Shown in pieces: positions 27,820 through 37,312 of a stretch of DNA of 64,000 nucleotides. Source of the DNA: Caballeronia sp. NK8 (lineage in GTDB: Bacteria > Pseudomonadota > Gammaproteobacteria > Burkholderiales > Burkholderiaceae); NCBI RefSeq assembly GCF_018408855.1, contig NZ_AP024323.1:1054001-1118000 (forward strand), read 5' to 3'. How positions within the stretch are numbered: the first letter of the stretch is position 1; each line of letters begins with the position of its first letter. The notes beneath the pieces are model-generated. The model searched no databases. It saw only the letters and a list, made by a program, of their open reading frames with translations, and was not told where the DNA came from. The translations under genes and the position numbers were made by a program.

Positions 27820-28419
27820 ATGAAAATCGCTGTCATCGGCGCCACCGGTACGGTCGGCCGGGCGGTCGCCGCCGAACTGAAGTCCCGTCATGAAGTCTTC
27901 GAGATCGGCGCGACGCGCGGCGCGCATCGCGTCGATCTGCTCGATCCGAACAGCATCCAGCGGCTTTTCGAAGAAATCGGCCGCGTCGATGCGATCGTCG
28001 CGGCAGCCGGCCATGTGCACTTCGGGCCGCTCGTGGAGATGACGCCCGAGCAATTCCGCCGCGGTCTCGACGACAAGCTGATGGGACAGGTCAATCTCGT
28101 GCTCACCGCGCGTGATCATCTGAACGACGGCGGCTCGTTCACGCTGACGAGCGGCATTGTCGGCGCGGCGCCGATCCGGGACGGCGCGAGCGCGGCGGCG
28201 GTCAACGGCGCGATCGAAGGTTTCGTGCGCGGCGCGGCGATCGAGTTGCCGCGCGGCCTGCGCATCAACGTCGTCAGCCCGACGATGCTGGAGGAAGCGC
28301 GCGAAAGCTTCGGCCCGTACTTCCGCGGTTTCGAGGCCGCGAGCGGCGCGCGCGTGGCGCTCGCGTACAGCCGCAGCGTCGAAGGCGCGGAAACCGGCCG
28401 CATCTACAACGTGCACTGA
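27820..28419 (+). CDS. Short-chain dehydrogenase lacking the YxxxK pair
   Basis: 199-aa Rossmann protein starting MKIAVIGATGTVGRAVAAEL; GxxGxxG is at residues 7-13 and the NAG-like motif reads AAAGHVHFGPL. After TSGIVGAAPIRDGASAAAVN the usual catalytic Tyr-x3-Lys is missing (AAAVNGAIEG occupies that place), as in a known short SDR branch. So it may bind NAD(P) without normal SDR catalysis, or use other residues. It stands alone between unrelated genes. Confidence 0.82.
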   Translation: MKIAVIGATGTVGRAVAAELKSRHEVFEIGATRGAHRVDLLDPNSIQRLFEEIGRVDAIVAAAGHVHFGPLVEMTPEQFRRGLDDKLMGQVNLVLTARDHLNDGGSFTLTSGIVGAAPIRDGASAAAVNGAIEGFVRGAAIELPRGLRINVVSPTMLEEARESFGPYFRGFEAASGARVALAYSRSVEGAETGRIYNVH

Positions 28420-28502
28420 CACTGACAGACGCAAAGTGTGCATGGAGCACGGCGCGTCGATCGCCTATTCTCGTCGCTTCATGACGCACATGGAGCGACG
28501 CG

Positions 28503-28928
28503 ATGCAGTGGACCCGGGACGACTATCGGCTGAGCACCGACATCGATGAATTCGACTTCGATGTCGTGCATCGTTACCTGAGCGAAGTGGCGTACTGGTC
28601 GCCCGGCATCGCGCGCGAAAAGGTCGAGCGAGCCGCGCGCCACTCGCTCGCGTTCGGGCTTTTTCGCGGCAACGCGCAGATCGGCTATGCGCGCATGATC
28701 ACCGACACCGCGACCTTCGCCTATCTCGCCGATGTCTTCGTGCTGCCCGGGCACCAGGGCGCGGGCCTCGGCAAATGGATGATGCAATGCGTGATGGCGC
28801 ATCCCGATCTGCAAGGATTGCGCCGCATGATGCTCGTCACATCCGACGCGCACGGGCTCTATGCGCGCCACGGCTTCGCCGCGAGCAAACATCCCGAGCG
28901 CATCATGGAAAGGATCGCGAAGGCTTAG
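28503..28928 (+). CDS. GNAT-family N-acetyltransferase
   Basis: 141-aa acetyltransferase. The acetyl-CoA-binding motif A reads VFVLPGHQGAGLGKWMMQ near residue 78, followed by LYARHGFAASKHPERIMER (motif B). It begins MQWTRDDYRLSTDIDEF, typical of a single-domain family. GGAG precedes the ATG. Substrate unknown. Confidence 0.87.
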   Translation: MQWTRDDYRLSTDIDEFDFDVVHRYLSEVAYWSPGIAREKVERAARHSLAFGLFRGNAQIGYARMITDTATFAYLADVFVLPGHQGAGLGKWMMQCVMAHPDLQGLRRMMLVTSDAHGLYARHGFAASKHPERIMERIAKA

Positions 28929-29340
28929 CCGCCTTTTGCGCCCCGCATGTGGCCGGCGCGTTGTTCCGTATGAAAATTACAAGAACAAAAAACCGCTGAA
29001 CTTCGCGCCACTCAGGTTATCTTTCTTCATATTTTTAGTCGACGCGACGCGGCGAATCACACTAATGTCGATCTCCCGAAACGGGTGATCGGCGTCACGG
29101 GAATCCGTCGATTTCCTGCCAAACCCTGCAATCGCCTGCCAGTAGTTAATCCGACAACTCCGAGATAAAGCGCGAGCGCTGCGAACTCTCTTTATTGCGA
29201 TGAACTTATAAGCATCGACGGTATCAGTAGTAATGCGAATTACCGATCGACGATAGAAGAGAAGTGCGCGGTCAATTTCATTGACTGATTCTATACGTGT
29301 AGATGATTTGCTTAGTAGTTCAAAAATAATGAGGTAAAGA
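28929..29340. promoter_or_regulatory. A/T-richer upstream region of the peptide synthetase
   Basis: 412 bp with a clear drop in GC relative to both sides, consistent with recently acquired or regulatory DNA. A dyad GTCAA-TTTCA-TTGAC spans 29271-29285 and its right half overlaps a TTGACT box (29281-29286), a possible -35 element. GAGGTAAAG precedes the ATG at 29341. No coding sequence was recognised. Confidence 0.45.
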
Positions 29341-32300
29341 ATGAAATTTGACATACTTTCACTTTCTCGCACTCAGTCCCGCGCCGCGGGGCCCTCGGCC
29401 GAAGTTCACAATCTGAGCGCGGTATTTCGTCTCACAGGCACCCCGGATGGCGAGCGTCTCACGCAGGCAGTCACGCTGATCGCACAGCACTGCAAACCCT
29501 TGCGCTGGCGCATGGTGCGTGGCGAGGATGGGCCGCGCTATCTGCTTCACGAGACAGCGCTCGCCGAACTCGAGATCATCGACATCGCGCACGCAGACGA
29601 AGTCAGCGCGACACCCATCATCGAAACCCTTTGCGCACAGCCGTTCCGCATGGACGCGGGCGCGCCCTGGTCCATCACGCTGCTTCTCGGCAAGACCCAA
29701 AGCTTTCTGGTGTTCGCCTGTCACGAGGGCTTGCTCGATCGTTTCTCGCTTGAGCCATTGTTCGCGGCGATTTCCCACGCATACAACCACGACGCCTTGC
29801 CCGCCGATATCAGCCTCGACCAGCACGCCATGCTCGACGCCGAGCGTGCGTCGCTCGAACCGGAGCAGTGGCGCCGCGACCTCGCATTCTGGGTGCGCGA
29901 ACTGGGCGATGGCGCGTTCGCATGGCAGCCGCCTTCGATCGAAGGCGAAACAGGCGAATCGAGCTTCACCGTGTCGCTCGGCAAGGCGCTGTCAGGAGAA
30001 ATTCGCGAGCAAGCCCGCGCACTTGGCCTGAGCATCGAGTTTTTGCTGCAAGCGGCGCTTCACGTACTGTTGCAGAAGCTTGCGCGTCAATCCGTAGTCG
30101 TCACGGCGCACCATCGACGTGGCCAGCGGCAGTCTCTTGGACAGATCGGCTACGACGAACGCGTGCGCTTCATCCGCAGCGATTTCGAAGAGGGCATGAC
30201 ACTTCGGCAGTTTCTCCTGCAAGCCAGGTCCAGATTCGCATTGGCCGATTTTCACGCGAATATTCCCGCGGGCGACGTGCTCGACGAACTCAGGCGCGTA
30301 CATCAGGAGTATGACCGTGCCACGACCGTGCTCATCGAGCGCGAGACCATGCCGTATGGCGCACTTCGCCTGGACGGCCACGCATGCACGTTCCTCGCGC
30401 GCTTCTGCCGCAGGCCCGAACGCGAGGATACGGCCATCTATATGCGCTTGGACGATGCGATTTCGCTCGACGTGAACGTGCGTCATCGGGAATCCGCGCA
30501 CGGGCTCGCCCTTGCGCTCGAGCATTATGTGGCGTTGCTGGCGAGTTTCGCGGCGCAACTCGACACCCCCGTCGCTCAGCTCGACTTCGATACCTCCGAG
30601 CTGGCTTCGCGCCGGCGGGAATGGTCGCACGGCGCGGCGCTCGCCATCCCGCCGCGCGACGTGCTCGCGCAGTTCGACGACATCGCGCGCCGACATGCCG
30701 ACACGCTTGCCGTGAGCGGCCCCGATGCGTGTTTCACTTATTCGGAAGTCGCTCGCGGGGCCGCGCGAATCGCGGATGCCCTCACGCCGCATGTCACGGC
30801 GGACGCGCTGGTCGGCATTTGCGTCGCGCGCGGCGCGCGCATCGTGCCTGCAATCTTCGGTGTATTGGCGGCGAACGCAGGCTATGTGCCGCTCGACCCG
30901 CTGATGCCCGAACAGCGCCTGCGCTTCATGGCGGCCGATGCGAAGCTCGCCGCCGTCATCACCGACGCCGCCAGCGAAGCCCGCGTGCGCGGCACGTTCG
31001 AATGCCCGGTGCTTCGTATCGAAGACATGCTCGCGCCGGCAGAGCACGGCACGGCTGTCACGGCGCTATGCCGCGACGCCGATCCGAGACATGCTGCGTA
31101 CGTCATCTACACGTCCGGCACCACGGGCCAGCCGAAGGGCGTCGTGATCGAACGCGGCATGCTCGCGCACATGATCGCATCGCTCGACGGGCGTTATGAC
31201 CGTGGGCCGGGCTCCCGCTGGCTGCAATTCGCGTCGGTCAATTTCGATGCGAGCGTGCTGGAGATCTTCAACCCGCTGACGCACGGCGGACATCTGATTG
31301 TCGCGCCCGACTCGGTTCGGGCAGACCCGCCCGCGATGTTCCAGTTTCTCAACAACGAGCGCATCACGCATGCGTTTCTCCCGCCCGCGGTGCTGCGGCT
31401 GCTGCCGCGTCGTCCACTGCCGGATCTGAAGACGATTCTGTGCGGCGGCGAAGCCAGCGACGACGACACGGTCCGGTTCTGGTCCGCTGTGGTGCGCCTA
31501 TCGAACATCTACGGCCCGACCGAGGCCACCGTGCTTGCGACGGAAAACACGTTCGGCGGGCGCAAGCTCGCGAATGAGCTGGGACGCCCGCTGCCGGGCT
31601 ATGCCATTCATCTGCTCGATGCGCAGGGGCGCGGTGTGCCGCTCGGCGGGATCGGGGAGATTTGCATCGGCGGTCCGTCGGTCGCGCGGGGTTATCTGCG
31701 GCGCCCGGAGTTGACCGCGCAGAAGTTCATCGACGACGCTGACGGCGCTGGACGCATCTATCGCTCCGGCGATCTCGGCCGCTTTCTGCCGAATGGCGAT
31801 ATCGAATTTCTGGGCCGCAACGATTTCCAGGTGAAGGTGCGCGGCTATCGCATCGAAATCTCCGAGGTCGAGCATGTCATCGCGGCTCAACCCGAGGTGA
31901 ACGCGGTTTGCATCGGCACGTGCGCCCATCAGGGAAATATCGCGCTCGTCGCATGGTACGGCGCGAGCGGACTGGCGCCCACGGAGTTGCGGCGACGCCT
32001 CGAAACGCGTCTGCCGTCGTACATGGTTCCGGCGTTTCTCGTTCCCGTCGATGCCTGGCCGCTCAATTTGAATGGCAAGGTGGATCGCACGCGGCTGCCG
32101 GCACCCAACGCATCGTCAGCGCACGCGGCCGGGCGCGACTTCGATACGCTCGAGCGCGCGGTCCAAACCGCGTGGGCCGTCACCCTGGATGTGCCCGTCG
32201 AATCCATCGACGAACGCAGCCATTTTCTCGATGCGGGCGGGCACTCCCTGCTCGCCACGCTGGCGTGCAAACGCATCGGTGAAGCGCTCGGCGCGAACGT

Positions 32301-34551
32301 GAAGCCCGGACTTCTGCTCGCGCATCCAGCGTTCGACGCGTTCTGCCGCGTGCTTCGCGAAGGGCTCGACGACCACGATGCATTGCCGCCTCTCATCCCC
32401 GATGTCGAGGCGCAAAGCGGCGTGCCGGTCATGAGCGGCATCGCGCAGGCAATCGTTCACCGAGCCCGCCATGACCCCGCGGATAACGCGTACAACATCG
32501 TCGTGCGTGCCGATTTCAGCCGCGAAGTGAATCCCCTTGCGCTGCACGCGGCGCTCACGCGGCTATTCGCGCGCGATCCGCTGTTCCGCGCACGCCTGGC
32601 GGACATCGATGGCGGCGTTCGGCTGATGCCGGCCGCCGCTGGGAACGTGCCGATCCCGCTCGAAAGCGCGACTGCGGAAAGCATCGATGCGCAACTCGAC
32701 GCCTGCCTCGCCTCACCCATTCGGCTGGCGGAAGCGCCGGCCTGGCATGCGCGCATGCTGCTCGACACCGAAAGCGGTGTGAGCACGATGCTCTTCACGA
32801 TCCATCACGCACTGTTCGACGGCTGGTCGCTGAAGTTGCTCCTCGAGGAACTTGCGGCGCTCTACGAGGGGAAGCCGCTCGATGATCGCGCGCTGAACTG
32901 GTTCGATTACTGCGCGTGGATGTCGCGCATACGGGACTCGCAGCCGGTGGCCCGCGCCCGGGCGTACTGGTCGGACAAGCTCGCGGGCGTGCCACTGCGC
33001 GTCGATTTGCCATTCGACGCCAGCACGCGCGCGCCGAACGCCAATCGCGCGTTGACGATGCAGCTGACGCGCGAGCAGACCGACAAGCTGCGACGTATCG
33101 CGCAGGCGCGCAACACCACGCTCTCGCCGGTGCTCTTTGCGCTGCACCTGATGTGGCTGTGGCGTCTGACCGATCAAACCACGCTCGCAAGCGGCTACCC
33201 GCAGGCCGGACGCGACGTTCCCGGCAGTGAGTCGCTTTACGGCATGCTGGTGTCCATGGCCGTCATGACCATGCGCATCGATCCGCGCGAACCTTTTGGA
33301 GATCTCGTCTCGGCCATGCAGGCGCAAATGCTCGCGGATCGCGACCATCTGCTGGCTACGCCGTATGAGGCGGGTGTCGCGGATATCGGTGCGGTCAACA
33401 CGCTTTTCAGTCTGCAAAGCGGAATCGATCTGAATGGACGCATCGGCGACGGAACCGTCACCGTCGAAGAGTTGCCTTCAGGTACTTCCAAAGCCGATAT
33501 CTCCGCGATCTTCTATACGAATTCGCAGGGCGGAATCGACGGCCGCCTGGAATTCGATGGATCGCTCATCGAGCCGCAAACGGCCGAACGCATGACCGAA
33601 GTGCTCGCGACGCTGATCGACGCCGCAGCAAACGAACCCGATGCACTGGTCGGAGAACTATCGTATCTGAGCGAGCGCCAGCGCGCGCTCGTATGCGGCT
33701 ATTCGCACGGTACGCCGATGAACGAAGCGCCGACTTCGATACCGGCGCGGTTCGCATCGGTCGTCGCGCGCTTCGGCAAGCACATTGCCATTCGATTCAA
33801 CGATCAAACCCTGCACTATGACGAACTCGACGCGCTCAGCGACCGGATCGCGCAGCAACTGCTCGCACGCCTCCCGGCGGGGTCATGCGTCGGTCTTTCC
33901 ATGGCGAAGGGGCCACTTCTGGTCGCCGCAATCATGGGCGTACTCAAAGCAGGCTGCGCATACGTTCCACTCGATCCTGCCTATCCAGCCGAGCGGCTGC
34001 GGCACTTCGCTGCGAACTGCTCGCTGACTGCATGCATCGCGGATGAGCAAGGTCGCGCAGGACTCGCCGCCGCGGATCTCGCGCATCTGCAATGCGTCGA
34101 TGCCGACGAACTTACGCATGATAGATCGGACATGCCGCGCGCACTGCCGACGGTCGCGCCCGAGACGCTCGCTTATGTCATTCACACCTCCGGCTCCACA
34201 GGCAAGCCCAAGGGCGTGCTGATCGAGCATCACAGCGTGGTGCGGATGATCGATGGCGCCGCGCCGCTTCTCGAATATGCCCCCGGATGCATCAGCACAC
34301 TCGTCGCGTCGACAAATTTCGATGCGAGCGTGCTGGAGATCTTCATCGCCCTGCTCCACGGCGGCACGTTGGTCATCGCAACGGAAGACGCTCGACGCGA
34401 TCCCGACATGCTGCATCGCTTGTTCGAACGTGAACGCGTCACGCACGCCATTCTTGCGCCCGTGCTGCTGCAGGGCTTGCCGAAGCGGCCACTTCCCGAC
34501 CTTCGGATGCCGTTGCGACCGAAATACTCGATCGTCCCGTCCGCCAGATAA
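29341..34551 (+). CDS. Nonribosomal peptide synthetase, N-terminal part (C-A-PCP-C-A'; broken in the second A domain)
   Basis: 1736-aa megasynthase. Domain order: starter-like C1 (about 1-430), A1 (445-930), PCP1 (Ser969 in GGHS), C2 (about 1040-1450, with intact HHALFDG at 1155-1161), then A2 (from about 1480). C1 is abnormal: the catalytic HHxxxDG reads HEGLLDR (128-134). A1 has YVIYTSGTTGQPKG (586), FDASVLEIF (635) and IYGPTE. A2 has YVIHTSGSTGKPKG (1612) and FDASVLEIF (1660), then runs normally to PDLR at residue 1722, where it enters inverted sequence and stops at 34551. A1 pocket residues read about D-A-L-F-L-G-I-V-L, suggesting a hydrophobic aliphatic amino acid. The rest of the gene continues at 34745. 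Confidence 0.88.
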   Translation: MKFDILSLSRTQSRAAGPSAEVHNLSAVFRLTGTPDGERLTQAVTLIAQHCKPLRWRMVRGEDGPRYLLHETALAELEIIDIAHADEVSATPIIETLCAQPFRMDAGAPWSITLLLGKTQSFLVFACHEGLLDRFSLEPLFAAISHAYNHDALPADISLDQHAMLDAERASLEPEQWRRDLAFWVRELGDGAFAWQPPSIEGETGESSFTVSLGKALSGEIREQARALGLSIEFLLQAALHVLLQKLARQSVVVTAHHRRGQRQSLGQIGYDERVRFIRSDFEEGMTLRQFLLQARSRFALADFHANIPAGDVLDELRRVHQEYDRATTVLIERETMPYGALRLDGHACTFLARFCRRPEREDTAIYMRLDDAISLDVNVRHRESAHGLALALEHYVALLASFAAQLDTPVAQLDFDTSELASRRREWSHGAALAIPPRDVLAQFDDIARRHADTLAVSGPDACFTYSEVARGAARIADALTPHVTADALVGICVARGARIVPAIFGVLAANAGYVPLDPLMPEQRLRFMAADAKLAAVITDAASEARVRGTFECPVLRIEDMLAPAEHGTAVTALCRDADPRHAAYVIYTSGTTGQPKGVVIERGMLAHMIASLDGRYDRGPGSRWLQFASVNFDASVLEIFNPLTHGGHLIVAPDSVRADPPAMFQFLNNERITHAFLPPAVLRLLPRRPLPDLKTILCGGEASDDDTVRFWSAVVRLSNIYGPTEATVLATENTFGGRKLANELGRPLPGYAIHLLDAQGRGVPLGGIGEICIGGPSVARGYLRRPELTAQKFIDDADGAGRIYRSGDLGRFLPNGDIEFLGRNDFQVKVRGYRIEISEVEHVIAAQPEVNAVCIGTCAHQGNIALVAWYGASGLAPTELRRRLETRLPSYMVPAFLVPVDAWPLNLNGKVDRTRLPAPNASSAHAAGRDFDTLERAVQTAWAVTLDVPVESIDERSHFLDAGGHSLLATLACKRIGEALGANVKPGLLLAHPAFDAFCRVLREGLDDHDALPPLIPDVEAQSGVPVMSGIAQAIVHRARHDPADNAYNIVVRADFSREVNPLALHAALTRLFARDPLFRARLADIDGGVRLMPAAAGNVPIPLESATAESIDAQLDACLASPIRLAEAPAWHARMLLDTESGVSTMLFTIHHALFDGWSLKLLLEELAALYEGKPLDDRALNWFDYCAWMSRIRDSQPVARARAYWSDKLAGVPLRVDLPFDASTRAPNANRALTMQLTREQTDKLRRIAQARNTTLSPVLFALHLMWLWRLTDQTTLASGYPQAGRDVPGSESLYGMLVSMAVMTMRIDPREPFGDLVSAMQAQMLADRDHLLATPYEAGVADIGAVNTLFSLQSGIDLNGRIGDGTVTVEELPSGTSKADISAIFYTNSQGGIDGRLEFDGSLIEPQTAERMTEVLATLIDAAANEPDALVGELSYLSERQRALVCGYSHGTPMNEAPTSIPARFASVVARFGKHIAIRFNDQTLHYDELDALSDRIAQQLLARLPAGSCVGLSMAKGPLLVAAIMGVLKAGCAYVPLDPAYPAERLRHFAANCSLTACIADEQGRAGLAAADLAHLQCVDADELTHDRSDMPRALPTVAPETLAYVIHTSGSTGKPKGVLIEHHSVVRMIDGAAPLLEYAPGCISTLVASTNFDASVLEIFIALLHGGTLVIATEDARRDPDMLHRLFERERVTHAILAPVLLQGLPKRPLPDLRMPLRPKYSIVPSAR

Positions 34552-34743
34552 CGGCCCAGATCGCCCGTCCGGTACATGCGCGCGTAAGGCTTGCCGGAGA
34601 CGGGATCTGGCACGAAGCGGCTCATGGTGAGGGCAGCCTCGTTCTGATAGCCGCGCGCGAGATTTTCGCCGCCGATGCAGATTTCGCCCACGCAACCGGG
34701 TGGCGCAAGCTGGTCCTGTGCGTTCAGAACATACACTGCATAT
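34507..34743 (-). other. Inverted piece of the second A domain (motifs A6-A7)
   Basis: Read on the minus strand, 34742 to 34512 encodes 77 residues of an adenylation domain: YAVYVLNAQDQLAPPG, then GEICIGGENLARGY (A6), YRTGDLGRYLADGTIEYFG (A7) and RN. These continue the A2 sequence that stops at PDLR on the left and resumes near IAATLPNYMAP (A9) on the right. The piece is bounded by ATGC (34507-34510) and its complement GCAT (34738-34741). By alignment to A1 about 56 residues (A5 region) and 59 residues (A8 region) are missing on the two sides. A simple flip gives a frameshift, so the native gene had more DNA here. Confidence 0.85.
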
Positions 34744-34744
34744 C

Positions 34745-36283
34745 GCGGCGACGTTGCCAAACTACATGGCGCCCGCGCGTTACGTGGCGCTGACGGACTT
34801 GCCGCTTTCGGGCTCGGGCAAGATCGACCGAAAAGCGCTGCCGGCGCCGTCCGCGATGTCGAGCGGCGAGCCGGCGCGAGCGGGCCTCGAAAGCGAGATC
34901 GCCGCTATCTGGTGCGCGCTGCTCAAGCTCGACCAGGTGAGCCGCGAAGACGATTTCTTCAGACTTGGCGGCAACTCGATACTCGCCATGCACATGCACG
35001 CCCGGGTTCGTGCCGAAACCGGTCTCGAGTTCGCGATGCCCGCTTTCTATCGCACGCCGACGATTGCCGGATTGACCGCGAACGACCGCGCGGACGATAT
35101 CGATCGCGCTGTGGCCGATGCCGCCGCGCCGCTCGCCGTGATCGATGCAGCCCTTCCGGCGTGGCGCGAGCGGGATGCGTCTGCCATCGACAGCGTGATC
35201 CTGACTGGCGCAAGCGGATTCGTCGGCATTCATCTGCTCGACGAGTTGAGCCGGCGGGTAGCGAAAGTGTTCTGCCTGCAACGCGCTGCCAGTCCGGCGG
35301 ACGGACTCGCTCGCATCGCCGAGGAAGCGCGGGCCGCGGGACTGGCGATCGACTTCTCGCGCGTCGAAGTGATCAGCTCCGACCTGAGTCACGCCGGACT
35401 CGGGCTCGCCGCCGCCGACCGGCAACGGCTCGCCGAGGAAGGAGATGCCATCCTGCACTGTGGCGCGCTCGTGCATCACCTGCATGGCTACGGCAGTCTC
35501 AAGGCGGCAAATGTCGGCGCAACGGAAGCGCTGCTGCGGCTGGCGCTTTCCGTACGCAAGAAACCGGTGTGCTTCGTCTCGACCATGTCCGTGCCGATGA
35601 TGCTCAAAGACGCGCAACGTGTCGAAGAGCGTATCGATGCGGCGCGCCCGCTGTCCGACAATGGCTATCTGCTGAGCAAATGGGTGAGCGAGCAACGCGT
35701 GGCTGCGTACAGCCGCGCATACGGTTTGCCCGCAACCGTCGCGCGCGTGGGCAATGTGACGGGGCATAGCGAAAGCGGCTTCAGCAACAATGAGCACAAT
35801 CACTTCTGGCTGTTCAATCAGGGCTGCGTGCAACTCGGCGCCTATCCGGCGACCGGGCAAACTGTCGAAATGACGCCGGTCGATGTGCTTGCCCGCGCCC
35901 TGTGCGCGCTCGCCTTGCATCCGCGTGAAGGTCTCTCGGTCGCGAATCTTCAGAACCCGGAAAGCATGGGGCAGCAGGAATGGTTCGAAGCACTCGGCAG
36001 ATCGGGCCTCAGTGCGCGGCCGGAGGCGCCGGACGCGTGGAAGCAGCGGTTCGCCACGATCGATTCGGCCAACGGGCTCGCGCTCCTGCGCGACTTCTAC
36101 ACGGGCGATCTGACCTGGCACGACATGCCTGTCGAGCAGATTGGCACGATCAGCCGTCTGGCGAGCGCCGACGTGAGTCTCAGCGTCGACTACTCGAGGC
36201 TGATCGGGGTTTATCTTCGCTACTTGCGCGCTGAAGGCTTCTTTGCCATCGATACGCGCGGCGCCGAGGCGGCGCACTCGTAA
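34745..36283 (+). pseudogene. Nonribosomal peptide synthetase, C-terminal part (A9/A10-PCP-reductase)
   Basis: The plus-strand frame resumes at 34742-34745 with the A9 motif LPNYMAP and A10 (SGKIDRKAL, with the Lys that contacts substrate). PCP2 follows (LGGNS near 34968), then a terminal thioester reductase: the NAD(P) motif LTGASGFVG near 35200, the Ser-box VCFVSTMSV and Tyr-x3-Lys in GYLLSKW near 35662. A reductase in place of a thioesterase releases the peptide as an aldehyde or alcohol. There is no good start codon or ribosome binding site at the left edge; possible starts are GTG 34700 or ATG 34766. It is best read as the downstream remainder of the same gene, so it is called pseudogene here, unless assembly is wrong. 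Confidence 0.8.
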
Positions 36284-36294
36284 AGCGCAATCAA

Positions 36295-36320
36295 CGCTGC
36301 GAGGAGAACACCTCGCAGCG
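36295..36320 (+). terminator. Terminator after the peptide synthetase
   Basis: Perfect 10-bp stem CGCTGCGAGG / CCTCGCAGCG with a 6-nt loop, followed by TTTT, 11 bp after the stop. It also lies downstream of the convergent lactonase. Confidence 0.88.
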
Positions 36321-36332
36321 TTTTCGATTGGA

Positions 36333-37268
36333 CTAAGCGATCAGCCCCTGTGTATTCACGTACAGCGAATACAGCCCGTGGCTCGCCGCCATGAACAGCC
36401 GGTTGCGATGCCGCCCTCCGAAGCACACATTCGCGCAGCGCTCCGGCAAATCGATATGTCCGATCGCCTCGCCTTGCGGCGTGAACACGCGCACGCCGTC
36501 GAGTTCGGCGTCGCCCATGCCCCAGCCGCACCAGAGGTTGCCGTGAATATCCACGCGAAAGCCGTCGGGCGTACCGGGGCCCGCATCGATCAGAAGACGC
36601 GGCTCGCCGAGCTTGCGGCCACCGTCGAGCACGTCGAACGCGTGGATCGTGCGCGGCGTCGCGCGCGATTCCACCACGTACAGCACCGATTCATCCGGCG
36701 AGAACGCGAGACCGTTCGGGCCGACGAAAGCGTCGATCATCATCGTGATCGCGCCGCTCTGGCCATCCACGCGATACACACACGGCTTGAGTTGCGCTTC
36801 GTGCTTCTCGCCTTCATAAAAGCCGTCGATGCCGAAGCTCGGATCGGTGAACCAGATCGAGCCATCCGACTTCACGACGACATCGTTCGGCGAATTGAAC
36901 GGCTTGCCGTCGAAACGATCGGCGATGACAGTGATGGAGCCGTCGTATTCGGTGCGCGTCACGCGCCGCGTGAGATGCTCGCAGGTCACGAGCCGCCCTT
37001 CGCGGTCGCGGGTGTTGCCGTTCGCATTGTTCGACGGCTTGCGAAACACGCCGACCTGGCCGCTCTCTTCGTCCCAGCGCAGGATGCGGTTGTTCGGAAT
37101 ATCGCTCCACAGCAGATAGCGGCCGTCGCCGAACCAGACCGGCCCTTCGGACCAGCGCGCGCCTTGATAAAGACATTCCACCGATGCCGACGCGATGCGC
37201 AACGCGTTGAAACGCGGGTCCAGCACGCGCACGGCGGGATCGGGATAGCGGCGCTCGGTGTTCGTCAT
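36333..37268 (-). CDS. SMP-30/gluconolactonase-type sugar lactonase
   Basis: 311-aa six-bladed beta-propeller of the SMP-30/gluconolactonase/LRE family. EGPVWFGDGRYLLWSDIPNN holds the metal-ligand Glu; ADRFDGKPFNSPNDVVV gives the Asn/Asp ligands; later GPNGLAFSPDESVLYV and DGFRVDIHGNLWCG complete the calcium site. It would hydrolyse sugar-acid lactones. Convergent with the synthetase and separated from it by a terminator, so unrelated in control. Confidence 0.9.
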   Translation of the reverse strand: MTNTERRYPDPAVRVLDPRFNALRIASASVECLYQGARWSEGPVWFGDGRYLLWSDIPNNRILRWDEESGQVGVFRKPSNNANGNTRDREGRLVTCEHLTRRVTRTEYDGSITVIADRFDGKPFNSPNDVVVKSDGSIWFTDPSFGIDGFYEGEKHEAQLKPCVYRVDGQSGAITMMIDAFVGPNGLAFSPDESVLYVVESRATPRTIHAFDVLDGGRKLGEPRLLIDAGPGTPDGFRVDIHGNLWCGWGMGDAELDGVRVFTPQGEAIGHIDLPERCANVCFGGRHRNRLFMAASHGLYSLYVNTQGLIA

Positions 37269-37312
37269 GCTTTTTTGTCTCCAAGGGAAAAGCGGGCGCG
37301 TGGGCGTCCTGA

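Noticed and set aside
34507..34743. Phase-variable invertible switch in the NRPS
   Set aside because: The bounding inverted repeats are only 4 bp, no recombinase gene is nearby, and flipping the piece gives a frameshift and a stop, not an intact A domain.
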